Assembly (NCBI RefSeq): GCF_030372105.1
Contig: NZ_JAUDBQ010000005.1
Location: 62,001-126,000 of the forward strand
DNA length: 64,000 nucleotides
From: Cellulomonas cellasea
GTDB taxonomy: Bacteria > Actinomycetota > Actinomycetes > Actinomycetales > Cellulomonadaceae
Direction: 5' to 3'
Below, piece by piece: positions 8,022 through 16,709 of this stretch (position 1 is the first letter of the stretch; the number at the start of each line of letters is the position of its first letter). The notes under the pieces are model-generated. The model made no database searches, was not told the origin of the DNA, and worked only from the letters and a program-made list of their open reading frames with translations. Both the position numbers and the translations under genes were made by a program.

Positions 8022-9632
8022 TCAGGCGCCCTCTGCCAGGATCGTCTGCGAGTAGTTCGGGTTGCCCGCGGCGGAGGTGTTGAGCTTCGCGACGCGCTCC
8101 GAGGTGACGAACGAGTAGGCCTCGAAGAAGAGCGGCGGAGCGGGGAACTCCTCCATGATCCGCTCCTGGACCACGGCGTAGGCCGACGCGGCCTCGGCGC
8201 CGTCGACCTGCGCGTCGGCGGCGGCGATCAGGTCGGCGACCTCGGGGTCGTACCAGGGGATGCAGTTGGTGCAGCCGCCACCCTCGACGAAGAAGACGCG
8301 CAGGGTGTTCTGCTGGCTCGGGTACAGGGCGCCCCAGCGGGAGAAGTACGGGCCGGTGGCCAGGCCGTTGAGGCGCGTCTCGTAGAACTCGGCCCAGTCG
8401 GTGCTGGGCGTGGCCACGGCGTCGACGCCCAGGTTCTGCCGGAGCTGGTTAGCGATGGCCGTGTACAGCTCGTCGAGGCCGACGCCGCCCGGGTAGTAGA
8501 CGTTCATCGAGCCGGTGAAGCCGCCGGCCTCGGTGAGCAGGGCCTTGGCCTTCTCCGGCTGGTACTCGCACAACTCGCCGCAGATGCCCACCGGGGTGCC
8601 GGGCTCGATCGCGGGGGTGAAGGCTGTGGCGGGGGTGAAGAGCCCGCCGTAGACGACCTTGTTGATCGTCTCGCGGTCCAGCGCCATGGAGATCGCCTTG
8701 CGGACGCGGATGTCCTGGTAGCGGGGGTCCTGGAGGGGCAGGCCCAGGAAGGAGATGCCGGGCGCCTCGAACGAGTAGACGTGATCGGCGCCGAAGTCGG
8801 TTGCGGACTGCGCCATCTTGTTCGGCGGGAGGCCCGCGACGTCGATGTTCCCGGCGAGCACGTCGGTGTACGCCGTGGCGGTGTCGGCGTAGGGCACGAA
8901 GGTGATCTGGGAGACGGTGGGGGCATCGCCCTGGTAGTCGGCGTAGGCCTCCAGGATCAGCGGCTCGTTCTCCACGAAGTCGTTCGTGAGGGCGAACTTG
9001 CCGTTGCCGACGGGGTGCCGGTTGTACGCCTCGAAGTCGTCGAGGGCGCTCGCGGGCATCGGGTACATGGCCGTCTGGCCCTGCGACACCTGCATCGGGA
9101 ACTGGCTGTCGGGGCCCAGCAGGGTGACGGTGAAGGTGGTCTCGTCGACGACCTTGAGGCCCGACATCTCGGTGGCCGGCTCGCCCTCGGTGACGTTGAG
9201 GTCGGCGTAGCCCACGACGTTGGCGAGCTGGCCGGAGTTCTCGAACGCGTTCGGGCCGTAGGCCACGGCGTTCCAGGAGTCCACGTAGGCCTGCGCGGTG
9301 ACGGGCGTGCCGTCGTGGAAGGTCCAGCCCTCGCGCAGCGTGATCGTCCAGGTGATGGCGTCCTCGGTCTCGATGGACTCGGCCTGGACGTAGGTGAGGG
9401 TGCTGTCGGCGTCGACGAAGGTCAGCGGCGCCCAGACGGCCATGTTGAAGTCGTAGGCCTCGATGTTCCGGCCCGGGATGAGCTGGGTGGCCGGGCTGAT
9501 CGCGACGCTGATCGCGGCGCCGTCGGCGCCGGTCGAGGTGGGGTCGGCATCGCTGCCGCCGGTGCTGCAGGCGGCGAGGGCGAGCGATGCCGCGAGGGCG
9601 CCGGCCGCGAGCCGCAGGCTCATGAGTCTCAT
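8022..9632 (-). CDS. Peptide-binding lipoprotein of the first ABC operon (SBP family 5)
   Basis: A 536-residue extracytoplasmic solute-binding protein. The signal peptide ends in lipobox LAAC (Cys about residue 21) followed by a Ser/Gly/Asp/Thr linker. The family-5 region has the typical stretches ITLREGWTFHDGTPVTAQAY and VRKAISMALDRETIN. Two cysteine pairs (CGELC and CTNC) may stabilise the ligand site. The ATG at 9632 has GGAGG four bases upstream, so it is preferred to the in-frame ATG at 9623. It is the first gene of the operon running to 1082 and captures the peptide for the DppBC-type permeases. Confidence 0.93.
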   Translation of the reverse strand: MRLMSLRLAAGALAASLALAACSTGGSDADPTSTGADGAAISVAISPATQLIPGRNIEAYDFNMAVWAPLTFVDADSTLTYVQAESIETEDAITWTITLREGWTFHDGTPVTAQAYVDSWNAVAYGPNAFENSGQLANVVGYADLNVTEGEPATEMSGLKVVDETTFTVTLLGPDSQFPMQVSQGQTAMYPMPASALDDFEAYNRHPVGNGKFALTNDFVENEPLILEAYADYQGDAPTVSQITFVPYADTATAYTDVLAGNIDVAGLPPNKMAQSATDFGADHVYSFEAPGISFLGLPLQDPRYQDIRVRKAISMALDRETINKVVYGGLFTPATAFTPAIEPGTPVGICGELCEYQPEKAKALLTEAGGFTGSMNVYYPGGVGLDELYTAIANQLRQNLGVDAVATPSTDWAEFYETRLNGLATGPYFSRWGALYPSQQNTLRVFFVEGGGCTNCIPWYDPEVADLIAAADAQVDGAEAASAYAVVQERIMEEFPAPPLFFEAYSFVTSERVAKLNTSAAGNPNYSQTILAEGA

Positions 9633-9873
9633 GGGTCCTCCGTGGGGGGAGCGGACAGGTCCGCCGCGATAGGTCGCTTCCCACGGGGGTGAGTGGGTTC
9701 ATGCCGGTCGGGGGAGGGTGTTCCCCGGGTCGCTGCCGTTCAGCCGTGCTGCGGTCAGGCAACCGTGACAGCCGGTTACTCGTCAATAGAGAACATAGCG
9801 AAACTTCAATATGAAATGAACTCTTAACGCTGTGGTGACGTGACCGGCCGCCCCGACCTGATTCGATGGGCCC
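9633..9873. promoter_or_regulatory. Divergent intergenic region with an AT-rich core
   Basis: This 241-base gap separates the minus-strand peptide operon from the plus-strand PaiB-like operon. About 9779-9832 is strikingly AT-rich for this genome (for example AACTTCAATATGAAATG), as expected for promoter or regulator sites serving both directions. Candidate hexamers exist on both strands, but no pair is convincing enough to place. No ORF or hairpin is evident. Confidence 0.4.
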
Positions 9874-10512
9874 GTGATCCACACCGCTGAGTACGCCTTC
9901 GAGGACGAGGCCCGCCTGCGCGAGCTCATCCGGCAGCACGGCTGGGCGCTCCTCGTGAGCGCCGCCGACGACGGGATGGTCGCCTCCCACGTCCCGGTGC
10001 TCCTCGACGAGGACGAGCCCGGTGACAGCCTGGTGATCGTCAGCCACGTCGGGCGCCCCGACGAGGTGCTGCACCAGATGGGCTCCGGCCGCGAGGTGCT
10101 GCTCGTCGTCGAAGGCCCCTACGGCTACGTGTCGCCCAGCTGGTACGACTACGGCCCCGCCGTCCCCACCTGGGACTACGTCAGCGCGCACCTCTACGGG
10201 CGCCTCGAGCTGCTCGACGCCGACGAGACCTACCGGGTGCTGTCCCAGACGGTGGACCAGTACGAGAAGCCCCTGCCCGATCCCGTGCTGCTGCCCGACG
10301 TCGCCGAGTACGCCCAGCGCACCGCGCGCGGCGCCGCCGGATTCCGGATCCGCGTGACCCGCTGGCAGGGGAAGGCCAAGCTCAGCCAGGACAAGCCACG
10401 CGCCGTCGTCGAGCGCGTCGTCGCCGCCCTCGAGGACGACCCCCACTACGCCAACCCCGTGCTCGCCGCCGCCGTGCGCGAAGAGCTGGGCCGCCGGGGT
10501 GAGGGCGCATGA
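9874..10512 (+). CDS. PaiB-like FMN-binding protein
   Basis: A 212-residue protein of the PaiB family (flavin-reductase split-barrel fold; members are annotated as FMN-binding negative transcriptional regulators). It has ALLVSAADDGMVASHVPVLL, IVSHVGRPDEV, the conserved GPYGYVSPSWY and PTWDYVSAHLYGR, and a C-terminal AKLSQDKP. B. subtilis PaiB influences sporulation and protease genes; the biochemical role in actinobacteria is unclear. Start is GTG 9874 with no good ribosome site, so the transcript may be leaderless. It overlaps the amidohydrolase gene by ATGA and heads a four-gene operon. Confidence 0.85.
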   Translation: MIHTAEYAFEDEARLRELIRQHGWALLVSAADDGMVASHVPVLLDEDEPGDSLVIVSHVGRPDEVLHQMGSGREVLLVVEGPYGYVSPSWYDYGPAVPTWDYVSAHLYGRLELLDADETYRVLSQTVDQYEKPLPDPVLLPDVAEYAQRTARGAAGFRIRVTRWQGKAKLSQDKPRAVVERVVAALEDDPHYANPVLAAAVREELGRRGEGA

Positions 10513-12014
10513 GCGCCACCGCAGAGGCGGGCGCGCTGCTGCTCGCCGGCGCGCGGCTCATCGGCCGGGACGAGCCCGTGGACGTGCTGCTGCGCGACGG
10601 GCGGATCGCCGCGCTCGGCCCGGCGGGCTCACTGCCCGTTGGCGCCGGATCGGCGGAGCGCGTGGACCTCGACGGGCGCACCCTCATGCCCGGCCTGTGG
10701 GACGCGCACACCCACCTCACCCAGTGGGCGCTGGCCCGCGAGCGCCTCGACGTCTCCGCCGCGACCTCCGCCGCGCACGCCGTGCGCCTGGTCGTCGAGC
10801 GCCTTGCCGACCGGCCGCCCCGCCCCGGCACGGCCCTGATCGGCTACGGGTTCCGCGACGGCCTGTGGCCCGACGCCCCGACGTCCGCGCTGCTCGACGC
10901 GGTGGCCGGGTCGACGCCCGTCATCCTCGTCTCCGGGGACCTGCACTGCGCCTGGCTGTCCACCGCGGGCCTGGCCTACCTGGGGGTGGGCGAGCACCCC
11001 ACGGGGTTGCTCCGCGAGGACGAGTGGCTGCCCGTGATGGGCGAGGTCGACCGGGTGGCTGACGACGTCGCCGACGCGCTCGTCGCCGAAGCCCTGCGTG
11101 ACGCCGCCACGCTGGGGATGGTCGGCGTGGTCGATCTGGAGATCGCCGACAACGTGGACGCCTGGCGCCGCCGGGCCGCTGTGGCCGCCCCCGCCACCCG
11201 GGTCCGCGCCGGGGTCTGGGAGGCGTACCTCGACCACGTGCTGCGCGAGGGCCTGCGCACGGGCGACCCGCTCACCCCCGACGGGCTCGTGACGCAGGGG
11301 CCGTTCAAGGTCGTGACCGACGGCTCCCTCAACACCCGCACCGCCTACTGCCACGACCCCTACCCGGGCGCCTCGGGTGAGCACCCCCACGGCATCCTCG
11401 CGGTGCCGCCGGAGCAGCTCGTCCCGCTGCTCGAGCAGGTCAGCCGCCACGGCCTGCGCGTTGCCGTCCACGCCATCGGCGACGCTGCCAACACCCTCGC
11501 GCTGGACGCATTCGCCGCCACGGGCGCGCGCGGGGCCATCGAGCATGCGCAACTGCTCAGCGCCGCCGACGTGCGGCGCTTCGCCGAGCTCGACATCGTG
11601 GCCAGCGTGCAGCCCGAGCACGCGATGGACGACCGGGACGTCGCCGACCGGCACTGGGCCGGGCGCACCGACCGGGCCTTCGCCTTCGGCGCCCTGCACC
11701 GCGCCGGTGTGCGGCTGGCCCTCGGGTCGGACGCGCCCGTGGCGCCGCTGGACCCGTGGACCGCGATCGACGCGGCCGTGCGCCGGTCCCGCGACGAGCG
11801 CGAGCCGTGGCATCCCGAGCAGGCCATCGACCTCGACGCGGCACTCGCCTCGTCGGTGGACGAGCAGCCCCTGGGGTTGGCTGTGGGCGCCCCGGCGGAC
11901 CTCGCCGTGCTGGACGAGGACCCGCACCACCGGCTCGCCCGGGCCGGAACGGTGCGCGGGCTGCCCGTCGCCGCCACCCTCGTCGCGGGGCGGTGGGCGC
12001 ACCACGCGCTCTGA
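10509..12014 (+). CDS. YtcJ-type amidohydrolase (full length)
   Basis: A 501-residue metal-dependent hydrolase of the amidohydrolase superfamily. Metal ligands appear in order: DAHTH at about residue 66, a central VVTDGSLNTRTAY, HAIGD, EHAQLL and the late LGSDAPVAPLDP. The region between the first HxH and the barrel core holds a roughly 90-residue insert (SAATSAAHAVRLVV... to EDEWLP) typical of YtcJ/formamide-deformylase relatives. Cytoplasmic. The substrate is probably an N-substituted amide or formamide. A shorter paralogue follows immediately. Confidence 0.85.
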   Translation: MSATAEAGALLLAGARLIGRDEPVDVLLRDGRIAALGPAGSLPVGAGSAERVDLDGRTLMPGLWDAHTHLTQWALARERLDVSAATSAAHAVRLVVERLADRPPRPGTALIGYGFRDGLWPDAPTSALLDAVAGSTPVILVSGDLHCAWLSTAGLAYLGVGEHPTGLLREDEWLPVMGEVDRVADDVADALVAEALRDAATLGMVGVVDLEIADNVDAWRRRAAVAAPATRVRAGVWEAYLDHVLREGLRTGDPLTPDGLVTQGPFKVVTDGSLNTRTAYCHDPYPGASGEHPHGILAVPPEQLVPLLEQVSRHGLRVAVHAIGDAANTLALDAFAATGARGAIEHAQLLSAADVRRFAELDIVASVQPEHAMDDRDVADRHWAGRTDRAFAFGALHRAGVRLALGSDAPVAPLDPWTAIDAAVRRSRDEREPWHPEQAIDLDAALASSVDEQPLGLAVGAPADLAVLDEDPHHRLARAGTVRGLPVAATLVAGRWAHHAL

Positions 12015-12098
12015 CCCGGAGCCGTGCCAGAGTGGGCGTTGCGGCCCACGGACCGCCCCACCCCGGCACGGGGTCGTCGCTCGAGGACGAGGAGCACG

Positions 12099-13319
12099 AT
12101 GGACGAGCTGCTGCTGACCAGGGCCCGCATCGCCGGCACGTCCCCCGACGGCGCCCGGGTGACCCGGCCGCACGGCGAGCCCCTGGACCTGCACGTGCGC
12201 GACGGCAAGATCGCCGCGATCGGCCCCGGCCTGGACGCGACAGTGCGGCCCGAGGTCGAGCGGGTCGACCTGGAGGGCCGCGTGGTGCTGCCGGGCCTGT
12301 GGGACGCGCACGTCCACCTCGCCGAATGGGCCCTGACCCTGCGCGAGCACGCCGACCCCGCCGACGCCGCCGTCAGCCTCGGCCCGGAGGCGCTCGACGC
12401 CCTGATCGCCGAGGCGGCCCAGGCAGCCGCATCGCGCGGCGTCGTGGGCGTGGTCGACTTCGACATCGCCGACAACCTCACCGCCTGGCGTCGCCGCATC
12501 GCCGCCGGCCACCGCCGCCTGCGTGTCGAGGTCGCCGTGTGGCCCGGCCACCTGGACCGCGTCGTCGCCGAGGAGCTGCACAGCGGCGACGTGCTGGTCG
12601 GCACGGACGGCCTGCTCACCATGGGCTCGCTCAAGATCGTCGCCGACGGCACCCTCAACTCCCGCACCGCCTACTGCTTCGACCCGTACCCCGGCCTCGA
12701 CGGCGACAACGCCCGGGGGGTGCTGTCCGTCGCGCCGGGGGAGCTGTGGCTGCTCATGGCCCACGCGCACCGCAAGGGCCTGCGGTGCGCGATCCACGCC
12801 ATCGGCGACGCGGCCACCGCCGTGGCCCTCGACGCGTTCGAGGCGAGCGGCGCCCGCGGCAGCATCGAGCACGCGCAACTCGTCGACCCGGACGACATCC
12901 GCCGCTTCGTCGACCTCGGCATCGTCGCCTCTGTGCAACCGGAGCACGCGATGGACGACAGGGACAAGGCCGACGAGGCCTGGGCCGGGCGCACCGACCG
13001 GGCCTTCGCCTTCGCGTCCCTCGCCGCCGCCGGGGTGCGGCTGGCCCTGGGCTCCGACGCGCCCATCGCGCCGCTGGACCCGTGGGCGGCGATCGCCGCC
13101 GCCGTCACGCGAGCCCGCGACGGCCGCGAGCCGTGGCATCCGGAGCAGCGCGTCGACCTGGAAACCGCCCTCGGCGCGTCGGTGCGCTCGCGGGTGGAGC
13201 CCGGCCACGTCGCGGACCTGGCAGTGCTCGACATCGACCCGTGGGTGGCCGCGGACCTGCGCGACATGACGGTGGCGGCCACCCTTTTGGGCGGGCGCTG
13301 GACCTGGCAGGCGTCGTGA
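12099..13319 (+). CDS. Second, shorter YtcJ-like amidohydrolase (tandem paralogue)
   Basis: A 406-residue paralogue of the preceding protein: WDAHVHLAEWAL, VADGTLNSRTAY, HAIGDAA, SIEHAQL, VQPEHAMDDRDKAD and LGSDAPIAPLDPW align almost residue for residue. It lacks the roughly 95-residue insert after the first metal motif. All catalytic metal ligands are kept, so it is probably active on a smaller or different substrate. The ATG at 12099 has GAGGAG upstream. Its stop overlaps the dehydrogenase start (GTGA). The pair looks like an old tandem duplication followed by loss of the insert. Confidence 0.85.
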   Translation: MDELLLTRARIAGTSPDGARVTRPHGEPLDLHVRDGKIAAIGPGLDATVRPEVERVDLEGRVVLPGLWDAHVHLAEWALTLREHADPADAAVSLGPEALDALIAEAAQAAASRGVVGVVDFDIADNLTAWRRRIAAGHRRLRVEVAVWPGHLDRVVAEELHSGDVLVGTDGLLTMGSLKIVADGTLNSRTAYCFDPYPGLDGDNARGVLSVAPGELWLLMAHAHRKGLRCAIHAIGDAATAVALDAFEASGARGSIEHAQLVDPDDIRRFVDLGIVASVQPEHAMDDRDKADEAWAGRTDRAFAFASLAAAGVRLALGSDAPIAPLDPWAAIAAAVTRARDGREPWHPEQRVDLETALGASVRSRVEPGHVADLAVLDIDPWVAADLRDMTVAATLLGGRWTWQAS

Positions 13320-14473
13320 TCCGGGACCCGGGCGCTGTGCCCGCCCACCTGTCCACCCGCCTCCCTGTGCCCGATGTGCCGGATGTCGCAGCGGGCGAGC
13401 CGATGCGCGCCGTGGTCGTCACCGCGCACGGGGCGCCCGCCGAGGTGCGCGACGTGCCACGCCCCGTATGCCCGCCGCACGGCGTCATCGTGCGTGTCGC
13501 CGCCACCGGCGTGTGCCGCAGCGACTGGCACGCCTGGCAGGGCCACGACCCCGACGTCACGCTGCCGTTCATCCCCGGCCACGAGTTGGCCGGGACCGTC
13601 GTCGAGGCCGGGCCGGACGTCGACGAGTGGACCCCCGGCGACGTGGTGACCGTGCCGTTCGTGTGCGCCTGCGGCGAGTGCGACGCCTGCCTGGCGGGCG
13701 AGCACCAGGTGTGCGAGCGACAGGCCCAGCCGGGCTTCACGCAGGACGGATCCTTCGCGCAGTACGTCGCGCTGGACCACGCCGACGTCAACCTGGTCCG
13801 GCTGCCGCCCGGCCTGTCGCCCGTCACGGCGGCGGCGCTCGGCTGCCGGTTCGCCACCGCCTACCGTGCGGTCACCGTGCACGGGCGGGTCCGGCGCGGG
13901 CAGTGGGTGGCCGTGCACGGCTGCGGTGGCGTGGGCCTGTCAGCCGTGATGATCGCCGTGGCGGCGGGCGCCCGGGTGGTGGCCGTGGACGTGTCGCCCG
14001 AGGCACGCGCGGCGGCGGCCCAGTTGGGCGCGGAGGTGACGATCGGGCCTGACGACGCCAGCCCCGTCAGCCAATCCGATGCCGACGCCAGCGCAGATGC
14101 CGTCGCCGACGCGGTGCGGACCGTCACCGGCGGCGGCGCCCACGTGTCCCTCGACGCCCTCGGCTCCGCGCAGACGGCCCGCGCGTCGGTCATGGGCCTG
14201 CGGCGCCGCGGACGGCACGTGCAGGTGGGTCTGCTGCTCGACGGACCGACCCCGCTGCCCATGGGCCGCGTCGTCGCGTGGGAGCTCGAGCTCTACGGCA
14301 GCCACGGCATGGCCGCCCACGAGTACGCGGCGATGCTGGCGCGGATCGTCGCCGGTGAGCTCGACCTGGACCGCCTGGTGGGCACGGTCATCCGACTCGA
14401 CGACGTGCCGGCCGCGCTCGCCGCGATGAGCGGCCCGCCTGCGCATGCGGGCATGACCGTCGCGGTGCCCTGA
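13316..14473 (+). CDS. Zinc-dependent alcohol dehydrogenase
   Basis: A medium-chain dehydrogenase with catalytic-zinc Cys in GVCRSDWHAW, GHELAGTV (zinc-binding His-Glu), a structural-zinc cluster CACGECDACLAGEHQVC, and a Rossmann glycine motif GCGGVGLSAV. It oxidises an alcohol or reduces an aldehyde with NAD(P). The GTG at 13316 gives 385 residues and overlaps the preceding stop. An in-frame ATG at 13403 (MRAVVVTAHGAP) matches where family members begin, so the real start could be there. In context it may oxidise the alcohol or aldehyde released by the amidohydrolases. Confidence 0.88.
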   Translation: MIRDPGAVPAHLSTRLPVPDVPDVAAGEPMRAVVVTAHGAPAEVRDVPRPVCPPHGVIVRVAATGVCRSDWHAWQGHDPDVTLPFIPGHELAGTVVEAGPDVDEWTPGDVVTVPFVCACGECDACLAGEHQVCERQAQPGFTQDGSFAQYVALDHADVNLVRLPPGLSPVTAAALGCRFATAYRAVTVHGRVRRGQWVAVHGCGGVGLSAVMIAVAAGARVVAVDVSPEARAAAAQLGAEVTIGPDDASPVSQSDADASADAVADAVRTVTGGGAHVSLDALGSAQTARASVMGLRRRGRHVQVGLLLDGPTPLPMGRVVAWELELYGSHGMAAHEYAAMLARIVAGELDLDRLVGTVIRLDDVPAALAAMSGPPAHAGMTVAVP

Positions 14474-14498
14474 GGCAGCCGAGGTAGCGTCGTCCGAC

Positions 14499-14945
14499 GT
14501 GACCGAGACGCGCACGCTGAACGACCCGAGCCTGCTGGACCACCCGACCCTCATCGTCGCCGCCGTCTGCTTCCAGGACGCCGACGGCCGCATCCTCACC
14601 GTCCGCAAGCGCGGCACCTCGCATTTCATGCTGCCCGGCAAGCTCGAGCCCGGTGAGGCGCCCGACGAGGCCGCCCGGCGCGAGATCCACGAGGAGATCG
14701 GCATCCGCCTCGACCCGGCAGACCTGACCCTGCTCGGCACCTGGCGCACCGATGCCGCCAACGAGCCCGACACCGACCTGGTCGGCACCGTCTACGTCGC
14801 CCCGCTGCGCGACGAGCCGGCCGCCGCCGCCGAGATCGCCGAGCTGCGCTGGGTGCGGATCGTGGACGGCGACGCCGACGACGGCAGCCCGTTGGCGCCG
14901 CTGCTGCGCGAGCGCGTGGTCCCCGCCCTGGCCTCGCTCGCCTGA
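14499..14945 (+). CDS. Nudix hydrolase
   Basis: A 148-residue protein with a perfect Nudix box at residues 47-69 (GX5EX7REUXEEXGU, ending REIHEEIGI). It hydrolyses a nucleoside diphosphate linked to another group; the exact substrate cannot be read from sequence. The start GTG stands eight bases after TAGCGT (14485-14490), a typical actinobacterial -10, and has no ribosome site, so the mRNA is probably leaderless. Confidence 0.9.
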   Translation: MTETRTLNDPSLLDHPTLIVAAVCFQDADGRILTVRKRGTSHFMLPGKLEPGEAPDEAARREIHEEIGIRLDPADLTLLGTWRTDAANEPDTDLVGTVYVAPLRDEPAAAAEIAELRWVRIVDGDADDGSPLAPLLRERVVPALASLA

Positions 14946-14980
14946 AGGAGGCGTCGGGCGCTGGCCTGCGCGGCGCGGGG

Positions 14981-15532
14981 TCAGTGGCCGGGCGCTGTGA
15001 CGCAGCCACCGTCGGCGATCTGCCCGGTCGCGTCCACCTCGGCGCCCCCGTCGCTCGCCGAGCCGACGAGGCAGCCACCGGGCACGGAGATGATCACCGT
15101 GACCACTGTGAGGTCGTCGATGTGCTTCTCGTCCGCGAAGATCTGCCGCTCCTCGAAGCCCGCGTCCTCCAGGGACCGGGTCACCGTCACCGTCCCCAGG
15201 TCGGCGGCGGGGACCCCGGCGAGCGCCTCCTGCGCCACCTGTCGACGGGGCTCGAGGCTGTCCCGCTGCTCGTCCGTGAGGGCGCGCCGCTGGCGGTAGG
15301 CGTCGTTCTGCCGCATTGCCGCGTCGACGTCGTACGGCACGCAGTCCGTGGGCGTCGGCTCGCCCTCGATCACCGGGCAGATGCCCGTGAGTGTGGGCGT
15401 CGGCCCCGCCATGTCACGCCCCGCCGCGCCTGATGTCGCGAGGCCCGCGCACCCGCCCAGCATGAGCACGGCGAGGGCGGCCGCCGCGGAGGTGGCGGGG
15501 ATGCGAGGGGCGGACCACTGCAGGGGCCTCAT
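14981..15532 (-). CDS. Small lipoprotein of unknown function
   Basis: A 183-residue protein with a signal sequence ending in lipobox LGGC at about residue 29 (AVLMLGGCAG). The mature part carries several cysteines (CPVIEGEPTPTDC near its start; CLVG and CVTAPGH at the end) that could form disulfides, and a conserved-looking stretch EDAGFEERQIFADEK. The ATG at 15532 follows GGGAG very closely; a GTG at 15568 is an alternative. No family is recognised. It is convergent with the Nudix gene and divergent from purS. Confidence 0.7.
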   Translation of the reverse strand: MRPLQWSAPRIPATSAAAALAVLMLGGCAGLATSGAAGRDMAGPTPTLTGICPVIEGEPTPTDCVPYDVDAAMRQNDAYRQRRALTDEQRDSLEPRRQVAQEALAGVPAADLGTVTVTRSLEDAGFEERQIFADEKHIDDLTVVTVIISVPGGCLVGSASDGGAEVDATGQIADGGCVTAPGH

Positions 15533-15726
15533 CTCCCTGATGATGCGCGGTCGTGGGCCGCGGGGCACGCGCTCGCGCCGTACCGAGACGCAGTCGTGAC
15601 CCCGGCCCGCTCGCGGCGGGCTGCCGTCGGTGGAATCTGCCCGAGCCCCGGACACTGGGCCGACCTCGTGGGATGACTCGGTACCCTGGGACCGCCCCCT
15701 CCGCCGCGAAAACAGGAGCCACCACC

Positions 15727-16014
15727 GTGGGACGAGTCGTCGTCGATGTGATGCCGAAGCCCGAGATCCTCGACCCGCAGGGCAAGGCCGTCGCCGGCGC
15801 GCTGCCGCGCCTGGGATTCGGCCAGTTCACCTCTGTCCGCCAGGGCAAGCGGTTCGAGCTCGAGGTCGACGGGCCGGTGACCCCGGAGGTCCTGGCCGCC
15901 GCCGCGGAGGCCGCCGCCACCGTGTTGTCGAACCCGGTCATCGAGGATGTCGTGCGCGTCGCGGACAGCGAGGCCGACGCCGCCGGGACCATCGCCAGCG
16001 AGGGCCTCGCCTGA
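15727..16014 (+). CDS. purS: Phosphoribosylformylglycinamidine synthase subunit PurS
   Basis: A 95-residue protein matching PurS in length and sequence ([38 protein letters not shown]). PurS bridges PurQ and small PurL in the FGAM synthase complex of de novo purine synthesis. GTG start with AGGAG upstream; its TGA shares one base with the purQ ATG (TGATG). A candidate -10 TACCCT lies at 15682-15687. The partner purL is not adjacent but about 40 kb downstream. Confidence 0.93.
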   Translation: MGRVVVDVMPKPEILDPQGKAVAGALPRLGFGQFTSVRQGKRFELEVDGPVTPEVLAAAAEAAATVLSNPVIEDVVRVADSEADAAGTIASEGLA

Positions 16015-16709
16015 TGGCGCGCATCGGGGTCGTCACATTCCCCGGCACGCTCGACGACCGGGACGCCGCGCGGGCGGTCCGGCTCGCGGGGGCCGAGCCC
16101 GTCGCGCTGTGGCATGCCGAGCGTGACCTGCAGGGCGTCGACGCCGTGGTGCTGCCCGGCGGCTTCTCCTACGGCGACTACCTGCGCGCGGGCGCCATCA
16201 GCCGGTTCGCGCCGGTGATGGACTCGATCGTGGACGGCGCGAACCGCGGCCTGCCCGTGCTGGGCATCTGCAACGGCTTCCAGATCCTCACCGAGGCGCA
16301 CCTGCTGCCCGGGTCGATGATCAAGAACGACCACCTGCACTTCATCTGCCGCGAGCAGACGCTCAGCGTGGAGAACGCCGACACGGCGTGGACGCGCGAG
16401 TACACGGCGGGGGAGCGCATCACCATCCCGCTGAAGAACCAGGACGGCCAGTACGTCGCCGACGAGGCGACGCTCGACGAGCTCGAGGGCGAGGGCCGCG
16501 TGGTGTTCCGCTACGACGGCTGGAACCCGAACGGCTCGCGTCGCGGCATCGCGGGCATCTCCAACGCGGCGGGCAACGTGGTGGGCCTCATGCCGCACCC
16601 CGAGCACGCCGTCGAGGCGGGCTTCGGCCCGGATGGCGCGAACGGCCCCCGCACGGGCACGGACGGCCTGCGGTTCTTCACGTCGGTGCTGCACTCGCTC
16701 GTCGGCTGA
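16014..16709 (+). CDS. purQ: Phosphoribosylformylglycinamidine synthase subunit PurQ (glutaminase)
   Basis: A 231-residue class I glutamine amidotransferase with the nucleophile Cys86 in LGICNGFQ and the His/Glu pair in PHPEHAVE. It supplies ammonia from glutamine to PurL. The first residues [12 protein letters not shown] and [14 protein letters not shown] are diagnostic of PurQ. The ATG overlaps the purS stop by one base and its own stop overlaps the following acetyltransferase gene by one base, so all three are co-translated. Confidence 0.96.
   Translation: MARIGVVTFPGTLDDRDAARAVRLAGAEPVALWHAERDLQGVDAVVLPGGFSYGDYLRAGAISRFAPVMDSIVDGANRGLPVLGICNGFQILTEAHLLPGSMIKNDHLHFICREQTLSVENADTAWTREYTAGERITIPLKNQDGQYVADEATLDELEGEGRVVFRYDGWNPNGSRRGIAGISNAAGNVVGLMPHPEHAVEAGFGPDGANGPRTGTDGLRFFTSVLHSLVG

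Noticed and set aside
8449-10446. Long minus-strand ORF across the first binding-protein gene and the PaiB-like gene
   Set aside because: It spans two genes on different strands and an AT-rich promoter region and has no domain. Its stretch near 9700 starting MNPLTPVGSDL was considered as a leader peptide but has no stop before the binding-protein gene and only one Cys.
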